Positions 1-7,710 of a stretch of DNA of 64,000 nucleotides are shown piece after piece (the stretch's first letter is position 1; every line of letters begins with the position of its first letter). The position numbers and the translations under genes are program-made. The DNA is from a bacterium. GTDB lineage: Bacteria; Actinomycetota; Acidimicrobiia; Spongiisociales; UBA5794. The stretch spans positions 35,964-99,963 of the forward strand of contig JAAETI010000123.1 of assembly GCA_024228555.1 (NCBI GenBank), read 5' to 3'. Under the pieces are notes generated by a model. It saw only the letters and a list, made by a program, of their open reading frames with translations. It had not been told where the DNA came from and made no database searches.

Positions 1-1
1 T

Positions 2-2320
2 GCTGCACCACTGCCGGACCGGGTCGAAGCCGCAGTCAAGCGAATCGGCACCGATCTGCTCGATGATGGACCCGTTGCGGTGCGCTCCTCAGCGACAGCA
101 GAGGACCTGGCAGAAGCCTCGTTTGCCGGCCAGTACCTGACCATCACGGATATCACCACGACCGACGATCTGATGATTGCGGTTCGGCGCTGCTGGGCCT
201 CGCTGTGGTCACCGGCCGCCCGCGCCTATCGCAGACGACATCGGATCCCCGAAACAGGCATTGCAATGGCGGTGATCGTGCAGCGGCAAGTCTCTCCTCA
301 CTGGTCGGGAGTGGCATTCACCAGTGATCCGCAGGGTCGCGAACATCTAATTCGGATCGAGGCAGTCCCAGGTATGGGAGAAGCCCTCGTATCGGGAAAG
401 GTCACTCCGGCCGACTACCTCGTTCGCAAGGACACACTCGAGGTTTCCTCAACGTCACCAGAGCCGCAACCGGGTCTTGTCGAGGACCTGGCCCGTCTCT
501 CCCTCCGTATCGAGTCATCGTTCGGTGCTCCCCAGGATATCGAGTGGGCGTACGACGACACCGGGCTCTGCCTCCTCCAGATGCGACCCATCACCACATC
601 TGCCCTGCCAACCGGGATGGACGATGGGTTCGACACCAAACACAACCCGGCCACCACTTACACCCCACACGGTGTCATCGAGATGCTGCCCGGTGTCGTG
701 TCGCCGCTGCTGTGGACGATCAACGCACCGATGCTGGAGAACGCGTTTCGGGCAACATTTACCGATCTCGGTGGCCAGAACCCACCCGACGACAGACCGA
801 TCGTGTCGCGCTTCCGGGGCCGAGCCGCCTTGGATCTGTCCGCGATCTGCGAAGTGGCCGCGTCGCTACCGGGGGGCGATCCAGCCGAAGTCGAGCGTCA
901 GTACCTGGGGCGAGCCATCTCCACGACCACCGCAGAGAAGACGGGTGGCATCCACCTGTTTTCGGCTTTGCGAAGCAGACAGGCGCAAAAGAGGATCGTC
1001 GACGAAGTACACCTGACCGCCGCCGCCGCACACGCCATCTCGCAGCTCGACATTGACATCTCGACGCTTCCGGTCCGCAAACTCGTTGCCTATCGCCAAC
1101 GGATACGCGATCTGGCCTGGCGTGGCTACACCGCCGAGGTCGGGGCGTCGAGCGCTGCCGGCGCAACATATCGCGCCTTGGAGCTACTGCTGGAGAGATG
1201 GCTACCCGAACACGAAGCTGCCTCGTGGGCACAGCTCCTCAGCCGCGATGCGATGCGAACCAGTGCACTGCGTGGGGACCGCACTAGCGGTCTACAAGAC
1301 GTGTTGGCGAGGCAAGGCACCCCCGCCATCACACGACTGTTGGAGGAATCACCGCCAGATCTCGAAGATCGTATCGCGGCTCTCGACAATCCGGGGCTCG
1401 CATTCCTCAATGCGCTAGAGACCGCGGTTAGAGCGATGGGGTCGAGAGCGGTCTACGGGGACACCTCATGGAGTGAGGACAACATCTGGATATGGCGACA
1501 GCTCCAGATCCTGTCCAAGGAGGATCGGTCGGAAACTACAACCCCTCGCGAGGCTGCTGAATCGTTCACCAACCTTCATCGCTATCTCGCCTCCGACAAG
1601 AAGTGGAGACGGATTCGAGTCCTCACCGGGCAGTTCGTTGACATGAGGGCTCGCTGGCTACGGCGCCAGGTGGCTGAGACGACTCGATTCCTCGAACTAC
1701 GGGAGCAGGCCAAGAGCGCGTTGCTAGTTCTTGGCGGCGAAGAGCGGCGCATCATCGTCGAGGCAAGCCGGCGTCTTGCTGCGTCGCGACAGTTGCCCGA
1801 CGCTGACTTCGTGGAGTATCTGACCGATGCCGAGCTTGAAGGAATGCTGTTCGGTGCGTGTGGGGTCTCCCGGCACGAGCTAGAGACGCGGCGCGAGGTG
1901 GGGCGGGCCTGCGTCGCGGCGGGACCACTCGACGACCACTTCGACGGCGGTCAGCCCGGCGTCGACCTACGCGAGATACCCACCGGCAAGCGGCTCCCCG
2001 GATGGGCTACCAGCCCGGGCCGAGCCCGCGGGACTGTCCGCGTGATCTCGTCGCTTGCCGAAGGGGTGCGTCTCGAGAAGGGTGACGTGTTGGTGGCACA
2101 TGCCACCGATCCGTCCTGGACCCCGTTGTTCCTGACTGCGGGGGCGGTGGTCCTCGAGACGGGTGGTCCGCTGGCCCACGCCGCGATCGTCGCCCGCGAG
2201 TTCGGGCTCCCTGCAGTCCTCAATGTTCCCCAGGCAACACGCATCCTCACCGATGGAGAGCATGTGGTTGTTGACGGAACCCTGGGATTCGTCGACCGAG
2301 AGGACGTGGTGAGCTCATGA
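2..2320 (+). CDS. PEP-utilising phosphotransferase (PEP synthase / rifampicin phosphotransferase-like), 5' truncated
   Basis: The reading frame is open to the first base of the window, so the N-terminus is missing; 772 residues are visible. The motif AVRSSATAEDL followed by SFAGQ belongs to the ATP-binding (PPDK N) domain, and GVAFTSDP with PGMGEALVSG continues it. A long middle region (about residues 220-640) is poorly conserved. The C-terminal phosphohistidine domain is intact, with the catalytic His in GGPLAHAAIVARE. The order ATP-grasp, variable domain, His domain is that of PEP synthase and rifampicin phosphotransferase, in which phosphate passes through the His. The substrate cannot be told from sequence. 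The stop overlaps the next start by 4 bases (ATGA), so it is co-transcribed with two small membrane proteins. Confidence 0.85.
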   Translation, partial: AAPLPDRVEAAVKRIGTDLLDDGPVAVRSSATAEDLAEASFAGQYLTITDITTTDDLMIAVRRCWASLWSPAARAYRRRHRIPETGIAMAVIVQRQVSPHWSGVAFTSDPQGREHLIRIEAVPGMGEALVSGKVTPADYLVRKDTLEVSSTSPEPQPGLVEDLARLSLRIESSFGAPQDIEWAYDDTGLCLLQMRPITTSALPTGMDDGFDTKHNPATTYTPHGVIEMLPGVVSPLLWTINAPMLENAFRATFTDLGGQNPPDDRPIVSRFRGRAALDLSAICEVAASLPGGDPAEVERQYLGRAISTTTAEKTGGIHLFSALRSRQAQKRIVDEVHLTAAAAHAISQLDIDISTLPVRKLVAYRQRIRDLAWRGYTAEVGASSAAGATYRALELLLERWLPEHEAASWAQLLSRDAMRTSALRGDRTSGLQDVLARQGTPAITRLLEESPPDLEDRIAALDNPGLAFLNALETAVRAMGSRAVYGDTSWSEDNIWIWRQLQILSKEDRSETTTPREAAESFTNLHRYLASDKKWRRIRVLTGQFVDMRARWLRRQVAETTRFLELREQAKSALLVLGGEERRIIVEASRRLAASRQLPDADFVEYLTDAELEGMLFGACGVSRHELETRREVGRACVAAGPLDDHFDGGQPGVDLREIPTGKRLPGWATSPGRARGTVRVISSLAEGVRLEKGDVLVAHATDPSWTPLFLTAGAVVLETGGPLAHAAIVAREFGLPAVLNVPQATRILTDGEHVVVDGTLGFVDREDVVSS

Positions 2321-2844
2321 CATTGGCTGTGTTCTTCCCAAGCCTGATGGGGGTCGGAATCCTGATCTCTGGGGCCCTGCTGATCTCCGACGGCCTACGC
2401 CGCTTGTTCCCGAAGGGAAGCCTCCGTCGCAAGCACAACGTCGTAGTGGGAACCTACGGTGCAGTCGGTGATGCTGTTGACGCGGCGGGCTATCGCCTCG
2501 AGGAACCGTGGTTCGTGCGACGGGGCCTGCGCACTCGTATCGCCTACATCATCGCTGCCATCGTGCTGGTTGCGGCCGGGATCTTATCGGCTCTTGTCGG
2601 TGAGCGCTTCTTCGACGACCCGTTGGGGGTGTTCTACGAGAGCCCATGGGCGATTGGCCTGGGCTATGGGTTCGGCACCGCCTTCTGGTTTCTCGCATTG
2701 CTGTGTCTGACCATTGCCACCCTCTACCGGTCACCACCCCGGCTGATCATGCGGCTGGTTAATGAAACCTCGTTGGGACGAATCATGCTCCCAACCGATG
2801 CCGATCATCGCAAAGCAGTTCACAACATCGAAAGGGAGACATGA
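2317..2844 (+). CDS. Membrane protein of unknown function (3 predicted TM segments)
   Basis: This 175-residue protein starts inside the stop codon of the PEP-utilising enzyme (ATGA overlap), which indicates translational coupling. Hydrophobic stretches lie near residues 4-24, 74-98 and 117-140, with basic loops between them (LRRLFPKGSLRRK). I recognise no family. The next gene starts 1 base after its stop. The three genes therefore look like one operon in which a soluble phosphotransferase is made together with two membrane proteins; that functional link is inference. Confidence 0.7.
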   Translation: MTLAVFFPSLMGVGILISGALLISDGLRRLFPKGSLRRKHNVVVGTYGAVGDAVDAAGYRLEEPWFVRRGLRTRIAYIIAAIVLVAAGILSALVGERFFDDPLGVFYESPWAIGLGYGFGTAFWFLALLCLTIATLYRSPPRLIMRLVNETSLGRIMLPTDADHRKAVHNIERET

Positions 2845-2845
2845 C

Positions 2846-3223
2846 ATGAAGAGAATGCTGGCCCTGATCGCCCTTGTCTGTTTCCTGGTGTACACCGGTG
2901 TCTATATCTTCGTGTACCTGTTTCGGGCATTCCGTCTTCCAGAAGCCGCAGGCGCACCCGTGCAGATCTGGCATGGCGATCCATTCTCCCGCGCCATCCT
3001 GGTTGCGGTGTTCTTCATGATCGGGCTACTGGTCATGTTGTTCGTGATGCTGATGCGGCCGGGCGCCCACCGCGCCGGATCAATGGCGGTACGGCCCGAC
3101 CTGTGGCAATGGCTGGTCGAACAAGGGGAGCGAACGAACGAATCTCCGGAGCGGATTGGGGAAAGGGCCATCGCCATCTACCGCGCTCGAATCGCCGGGA
3201 CAGATGCGATGTCGCCGCACTGA
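2846..3223 (+). CDS. Small membrane protein (2 TM segments)
   Basis: The 125-residue protein begins at the ATG of MKRMLALIAL. This start lies 1 base after the previous stop and has an aaagggag ribosome site ahead of it; a longer in-frame reading back to 2762 would overlap the previous gene and is not preferred. TM segments are at about residues 5-25 and 46-66, and the C-terminal 55 residues are soluble and amphipathic (a tail with WQWLVEQGERTNESPERIG). The family is not recognised. It ends tail-to-tail against the Lrp-type regulator with no bases between the stops. Confidence 0.6.
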   Translation: MKRMLALIALVCFLVYTGVYIFVYLFRAFRLPEAAGAPVQIWHGDPFSRAILVAVFFMIGLLVMLFVMLMRPGAHRAGSMAVRPDLWQWLVEQGERTNESPERIGERAIAIYRARIAGTDAMSPH

Positions 3224-3697
3224 CTACTCGATCTCGTAGGCAGGCTTCGAGACGACGGTCCGCAACGCAAAACTGGAGCGAAGCCGGATGACACCGGGGA
3301 GACGAGACAGGTGGCTTCTGTGGATCCGCTCGTAATCCTCAACGTCGGCGCACAGGATCTGGACCACGTAGTCGGCGTCACCGGCCATCAGGTGGCAACT
3401 CATGACACCAGGGACCTCCCGCACTGCCGCCTCAAAGGAGTCGAGCAAGTCGTCGCGTTGGCTTGACAAGGAGATGTCCACAAATACAGAAGTTGGCTTG
3501 CCGATCTTGGCGGGGTCGATGACGGCTGCGTAGCGGTCGATCACGCCGCTGTCTTCGAGCCTCCGTAACCGCCGCAGACACGCCGACGGCGACAAATGCA
3601 CCTTCTCGGCGAGGGCAACGTTGCTGATCCGACCATTCGTGCCCAGCGCCGCAAGAATCGCCCGGTCGGTTCGGTCCAGTTGATGGGTCACAATCAT
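3224..3697 (-). CDS. Lrp/AsnC-family transcriptional regulator (AldR-like)
   Basis: A 157-residue protein with an N-terminal winged helix (residues about 8-60: LDRTDRAILAALGTNGRIS, then LSPSACLRRLRRLEDSGVI) and a C-terminal RAM effector-binding domain (about 70-145). That is the full architecture and length of Lrp/AsnC. It is divergently transcribed from alanine dehydrogenase with 131 bases between the two starts. In mycobacteria the equivalent pair is AldR-ald, where the regulator responds to alanine, so control of ald is a strong inference. Two inverted repeats in the shared intergenic region are candidate operators. Confidence 0.9.
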   Translation of the reverse strand: MIVTHQLDRTDRAILAALGTNGRISNVALAEKVHLSPSACLRRLRRLEDSGVIDRYAAVIDPAKIGKPTSVFVDISLSSQRDDLLDSFEAAVREVPGVMSCHLMAGDADYVVQILCADVEDYERIHRSHLSRLPGVIRLRSSFALRTVVSKPAYEIE

Positions 3698-3718
3698 CCC
3701 CTACAGATCTGTAGTGTG

Positions 3719-3766
3719 GCGCAATATTATTGCGCGACTGGTATCAAGTACGTTGCAGTTCGCAAC
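3719..3766. promoter_or_regulatory. Candidate Lrp/AldR operators in the regulator-ald intergenic region
   Basis: Two perfect inverted repeats are seen: GCGCAAT-ATT-ATTGCGC at 3719-3735 and GTTGC-AGTTC-GCAAC at 3752-3766. Both share the GCAA/TTGC core and their centres are 32 bases apart, about three helical turns, which suits the multimeric binding of Lrp-type proteins. The site sits between the divergent regulator and ald starts. Binding is inferred. Confidence 0.6.
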
Positions 3767-3828
3767 CAAATGCACTCAATCTCTCGATAATCTTAATCTA
3801 GTAGCCGTTCTCGTAGGGAGCTGATGTC

Positions 3829-4950
3829 GTGATCGTTGGTGTGCCCAAGGAAATCAAAGTTGCGGAACGCCGGGTCGGGCTCAAACCACCCTCGGTACGT
3901 GAGTTGGTCAGCCACGGTCAGGATGTAATCATCGAGTCCGGTGCCGGCTCTGGGATTGGCGCCGCCGACACCGACTACGAGGCTGCGGGTGGCACAATCG
4001 TGCCCTTGGCCGCCGACGTCTTTGCGGATGCCGACATGGTGATGAAGGTCAAGGAGCCTCAGGCCCAGGAACGGGCAATGCTCCGCAAGGACCAGATCCT
4101 GTTTACGTATCTCCACCTTGCTCCCGACCCGGAGCAGACCAAGGACCTCGTCGCTAGCGGAGCTATCTGTATTGCCTACGAAACCGTGACCGACAACAAC
4201 GGTGGCTTGCCGTTGCTGGCACCGATGTCACAAGTGGCCGGACGGTTGTCCGTCCAGGCAGGGGCAACGGCACTCGAGAGTGTGCACGGCGGATCAGGGA
4301 TCCTGCTTGGTGGTATAGCCGGGGTCGCTCCCGCCAAGGTTGTCGTTATCGGCGGTGGTGTGGTTGGCGAGAACGCAATCGATGTCGCTCTTGGCATGGG
4401 CGCAGATGTCACGGTCCTCGACAACGACGTCGATGTCCTCGGCCGGCTCGGACGTCACTTTGGACCGGCTCTCACCACGATCTATTCAACTGCCACCGCA
4501 TTGGACGAAGAGGTGACCGCTGCAGACCTGGTTATCGGAGCGGTCCTGGTCAAAGGAGCCCGTGCCCCGAAGCTGGTCACTGCAGAGATGGTTCCACGTA
4601 TGCGCCCAGGGTCGGTGCTGGTGGATGTGGCGATTGATCAGGGCGGGTGTTTCGAGACATCTCATGCAACAACCCACACTGAGCCCACATACGTCGTTGA
4701 TGAAACGGTGCACTACTGCGTCGCCAACATGCCGGGTGCGGTCCCCAAGACCTCGACCGCGGCGTTGAACACAGTGACTCTCCCCCGGGCGCTGGCCATC
4801 GCGGACAAAGGTGTGCATCAGGCCCTCGCCGACGACCCGCACCTGCGCAATGGGCTCAACGTCTGTGGCGGCCTGATCACCGACAAAGCCGTCGCTAGCG
4901 AGCTTGGCTATGCGTATGTGGAGCCGATGGAGGCGTTGGCCAGCCTCTAG
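3829..4950 (+). CDS. ald: Alanine dehydrogenase
   Basis: This 373-residue enzyme catalyses the reversible NAD-dependent deamination of L-alanine to pyruvate and ammonia. Family signatures are the N-terminus VGVPKEIKVAERRVGLKP, the substrate/nucleotide region ICIAYETV and HGGSGILLGG, and the Rossmann motif VIGGGVVGENA near residue 170 followed by the acidic strand end VTVLDND. The length matches the family (about 370). The GTG start follows an agggag ribosome site at 3815-3820. Expression is probably controlled by the divergent Lrp-type gene. The stop overlaps the stop of a convergent minus-strand gene. Confidence 0.95.
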   Translation: MIVGVPKEIKVAERRVGLKPPSVRELVSHGQDVIIESGAGSGIGAADTDYEAAGGTIVPLAADVFADADMVMKVKEPQAQERAMLRKDQILFTYLHLAPDPEQTKDLVASGAICIAYETVTDNNGGLPLLAPMSQVAGRLSVQAGATALESVHGGSGILLGGIAGVAPAKVVVIGGGVVGENAIDVALGMGADVTVLDNDVDVLGRLGRHFGPALTTIYSTATALDEEVTAADLVIGAVLVKGARAPKLVTAEMVPRMRPGSVLVDVAIDQGGCFETSHATTHTEPTYVVDETVHYCVANMPGAVPKTSTAALNTVTLPRALAIADKGVHQALADDPHLRNGLNVCGGLITDKAVASELGYAYVEPMEALASL

Positions 4951-5144
4951 ATCGGGCGATTCCGCTTGCGCTCTTCGGCGTAGCGCTCGCGTTCTTTCTT
5001 GCGCTCCTTGTTGGCGCGCTCTTTCGACTCTTTGCGCTCCCGAGCCGCCCGCTCGCGTGACTCCTTGCGCTCACGCTCGTAGCGCTCGGCAGATTCCTTG
5101 CGCTCCCGCTCGTGTCTCGCGGACCGCTCTTCGTCAGTTTCCAA
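4947..5144 (-). CDS. Small highly charged protein, putative single alpha-helix (E/R/K-rich)
   Basis: About 65 residues if it starts at the TTG at 5144, which has a GGGG stretch 5 bases upstream; the frame stays open to an ATG at 5324, but that would overlap the start of the next plus-strand gene. From the sixth residue on, the chain is almost only Glu, Arg and Lys with Ser/Ala/Tyr spacers, built from repeats of the type ERERKES, as in stable single alpha-helices (ER/K motif). The underlying DNA contains imperfect repeats of CTCCTTGCGCTC. Whether it is translated is uncertain; the sequence could be a repeat expansion after ald. Confidence 0.4.
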   Translation of the reverse strand: METDEERSARHERERKESAERYERERKESRERAARERKESKERANKERKKERERYAEERKRNRPI

Positions 5145-5309
5145 TTTCGGCCCCAGTGGTTGAATAAGTAATTGGCTTCGCCATCTTATGACGACATCAC
5201 GGTCGCTGCGCCGCTTCGGGCCACGGTCGCGACGACAAAGTCCTCCGGGCCTGGTTGGGCTCGACAGGAGCCGATAGTCTGGCAGCCACCCGAGGACTGA
5301 GACATCCGC

Positions 5310-5693
5310 ATGAATGAAAGACAACTACTGCTGGCCGCATTGTGGATCGCCCTGATGTTTGTCTACCTGCTGGGGGACGTCATCCGCATCTTTGCAGGCG
5401 ACTTCACCGCAGGCGAGATCATGGGCAAGGAGGTCGGACAGGGCCTGTGGCTGGCCATCACTGCCTTCATGACTATCCCGATCGCCATGATCATCCTCAC
5501 GCTGATATTCGATGGCAATGGCATTCGGTGGGCCAATATCGTGGTGGCGGCGGGGCTTCTTCTCTTTAACCTCGCAGGACTACCCACCTACCCAGGGGCC
5601 TATGACAAGTTTCTCATCGTGGTAGGCCTTGTCATCAACGGGTTGACCATCTCGTACGCTTGGACCTGGGTCCAGGTACTTGATCAGGCGTAG
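5310..5693 (+). CDS. Four-TM membrane protein, DUF6326-like
   Basis: A 127-residue protein with four hydrophobic segments (about 7-27, 45-68, 74-92, 100-122). The first helix reads LLLAALWIALMFVYLLGD, which resembles proteins annotated DUF6326 (LWIF..NYLY.D pattern); I make that assignment from memory and hold it loosely. It is similar in length, helix layout and first-helix sequence to the product at 8860-9261, so the two look like paralogues. No function is known. Confidence 0.65.
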   Translation: MNERQLLLAALWIALMFVYLLGDVIRIFAGDFTAGEIMGKEVGQGLWLAITAFMTIPIAMIILTLIFDGNGIRWANIVVAAGLLLFNLAGLPTYPGAYDKFLIVVGLVINGLTISYAWTWVQVLDQA

Positions 5694-5727
5694 CCGAGCC
5701 AACGCTTCCATCCGGTAGTGTGAGCCC

Positions 5728-6249
5728 ATGGCAACACTTGTACTGACCGCTATTGGGGATGATCACGCCGGTCTGGTTCGTGCTCTGTCCGGTGTTGTCG
5801 CCGACCATGGCGGCAACTGGGAGAAGAGCCATATGGCGCACCTCGCCGGCAAGTTCGCCGGCATCGTGCTCGTCAACGTCCCCGACGACAACACCGAAGC
5901 ACTGATTCGAGACCTCAAACCGCTCGAAGCACGTGGTTTGCTCGACATCACCGCAACGGTCTCCCAACCGACGGCGGAAACCGAGGATATGTCCCGTCTC
6001 CACCTGGAGTTGGTTGGTTTAGATCAGCCGGGCATCGTGCGCGACATCTCAGATGCACTCGCCAACCGCAACGTGAGCATCGAGGAGTTGGAGACCGAGA
6101 CCAGCAGTGCCCCCATGGACGGCGGGACGCTGTTCAAGGCCAATGCGACTCTCGTACTACCTGACGGTGTCACCGCCGAAGCCCTGAGCGACGTCCTCGA
6201 GGATTTGGCCGGCGAACTGATGGTCGACATCGAATTGAACGAGACCTAG
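5728..6249 (+). CDS. Double ACT-domain protein (GcvR-like)
   Basis: The 173-residue protein consists of two ACT domains, residues about 3-80 (LVLTAIGDDHAGLVRALSGVV) and about 90-168 (LELVGLDQPGIVRDISDAL). Each has the Gly-x-Asp-x-x-Gly turn that binds small ligands, usually amino acids. The arrangement is that of the GcvR regulator of glycine cleavage, and many actinobacteria carry such stand-alone proteins without known targets. The start ATG at 5728 gives the family length. It appears to be monocistronic. Confidence 0.85.
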   Translation: MATLVLTAIGDDHAGLVRALSGVVADHGGNWEKSHMAHLAGKFAGIVLVNVPDDNTEALIRDLKPLEARGLLDITATVSQPTAETEDMSRLHLELVGLDQPGIVRDISDALANRNVSIEELETETSSAPMDGGTLFKANATLVLPDGVTAEALSDVLEDLAGELMVDIELNET

Positions 6250-6296
6250 CCGACGGCCACTCCGCCGCCACTCGCAACGTGAAGGTTCGATGGTGA

Positions 6297-6560
6297 ATTC
6301 TGGCCCCTGTTCGGGAAGCAACGATCTTGGTTGCCATCGCCATATTGCTCGCGGCCTGTGGCGGCAATTCGGATTCGACAGACGCGGGCGACGATGGGGG
6401 TCCTGCCTCAAGCAGCGCTTCCGCCCCGGATCCTTGCACCCTCGCCGACGACTCCGTTTTCACGACCTACTTCGCCGGTGATCCAGGAGAAGGGGAGCGA
6501 AGCGAGGCGGGACCAATCATGGGGGCACTTGGCGGACTGCCAATGCCAATTCGGCGATGA
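6297..6560 (+). pseudogene. Remnant of a lipoprotein gene
   Basis: One frame encodes a hydrophobic stretch ending in a lipobox (ILLAACGGNSDS), then an Asp/Ser/Ala-rich linker and PDPCTLADDSVFTTYF, as in small actinobacterial lipoproteins. There is no ATG or GTG in this frame ahead of the signal: only a CTG (6300) and a TTG (6327), while an ATG at 6290 and a GTG at 6293 lie in another frame. The frame ends early at 6560 after a low-complexity tail. I read it as a frameshifted and truncated lipoprotein gene; a real short lipoprotein starting at TTG 6327 is the alternative. The rest of 6250-6588 shows nothing else. Confidence 0.4.
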
Positions 6561-6588
6561 TGCGGCATCAATAGACCACAGCACGGCG

Positions 6589-7065
6589 TTATTCGCTGGA
6601 GTCGGCAATCGGCTCGAGAATCACCACGGCGGTCTCTTCGGGTCGACGCGCCGCATAATCGTCCAAGTTCTTATCGATCTCACGCCATCGGTCCCACAGT
6701 CGTTCCCGTTCCTCTCCTGCAGCGGCCCGCCCCCGTACGGTGCGACGGTCCCCCGGGACTTTGACGCGAACCTCAGGATGTGCCTGAAGGTTGAGCCACC
6801 ATGCAGGCTCGCCTTCACCCCAACCGTTCATCGCCATCGTCACCAAGTTCGACCCGTCCTCGAAGTAGCCGAGGATCACGCCTCGTTCTTGGCCGCTGCG
6901 ACGCCCAATGGTGGTGAGATGCATCATTCCCCAGTTGTCGCCCTTTGGCCGCCGCAAGCCAAACCGGCCACCGGAGATGCGATACAAGCCACGGTGGGTT
7001 CTCCAGGCGAGAAGAACAAACCACCGTGGAGGAAGCCATGCACGTTTCTTGGAGTCGTCTGCCAT
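6589..7065 (-). CDS. Nitroreductase-family deazaflavin (F420)-dependent oxidoreductase
   Basis: A 158-residue protein of the Ddn/FDOR-A type: a basic N-terminus, then LYRISGGRFG, the strand pair MHLTTIGRRSGQERGVILGYFEDG, and the motif AWWLNLQAHPEVRVKV, which is typical of split-barrel F420H2-dependent reductases. Ddn relatives reduce quinones, nitro compounds or enones; the substrate here is not known. Presence of this family implies that the host makes coenzyme F420, consistent with an actinobacterium. It is divergent from the DinB gene at 7157. Confidence 0.85.
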   Translation of the reverse strand: MADDSKKRAWLPPRWFVLLAWRTHRGLYRISGGRFGLRRPKGDNWGMMHLTTIGRRSGQERGVILGYFEDGSNLVTMAMNGWGEGEPAWWLNLQAHPEVRVKVPGDRRTVRGRAAAGEERERLWDRWREIDKNLDDYAARRPEETAVVILEPIADSSE

Positions 7066-7156
7066 CTGCGCTCCTTTGTGGTGCTATGAACACTAGCCAA
7101 GGCTTCAGACGCATCAGCAACTCGAGTTGAGTAGGGTCGCGGGCGGGTGATATCGC

Positions 7157-7666
7157 ATGACCTTTCAACGGCTCCAAGCTCTCGACCTGTCCCGGTGGGA
7201 AGAACCAGAACCAACGCTCGAACGTCGTGAGTTTCTGGAACAGTGGCTTCGCTACCAGCGCCACGAGTTTCTGCGCAAGCTCAGAGACCTCACTCCTGAA
7301 GGACTCGTCATATGGTCCATACCCCCGGTCGAGCTTTCCGTTCTCGGCCTCGTCCGACACATGACCCAGATGGAACACGGCGGTCTGTCGTGGGGCCTCG
7401 GCGGGGGCGAGCAAGACTTCATCTACGGAGAAGACGACTACGCAGGGGGTTCCCTCGAAACGGTCGACGACGACCTGCGCATCTACCTCGATGAAGTCGC
7501 CAAGTCTGACCAGGTCGTAGCCGCCATGCCGAGCATCGACTCGGTCGGCCTCGGTAACGGGCGGCCACTCGGTGCCGCTTTGGTAAAGATGGTTGATGAA
7601 TACGCCATCCACGCCGGGCAGGCACACATGCTCCGGTTCGCCGCACTCGGCAGGATCATGCGGTAG
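7157..7666 (+). CDS. DinB-family protein (DUF664)
   Basis: The 169-residue protein shows the four-helix DinB/DUF664 pattern: ERREFLEQWLRYQRHEFL in helix 1, SVLGLVRHMTQMEHGGL in helix 2 with the first metal-ligand His, and DEYAIHAGQAHMLRFAA near the C-terminus with the other two His. These proteins bind a divalent metal and are thought to be thiol-dependent transferases or hydrolases (mycothiol, bacillithiol). The exact reaction is unknown. Full length for the family. Confidence 0.85.
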   Translation: MTFQRLQALDLSRWEEPEPTLERREFLEQWLRYQRHEFLRKLRDLTPEGLVIWSIPPVELSVLGLVRHMTQMEHGGLSWGLGGGEQDFIYGEDDYAGGSLETVDDDLRIYLDEVAKSDQVVAAMPSIDSVGLGNGRPLGAALVKMVDEYAIHAGQAHMLRFAALGRIMR

Positions 7667-7710
7667 TCGTTCCGCATTAGATTCCTGCAGAAGCAATGGA
7701 CGGGGAGCCT

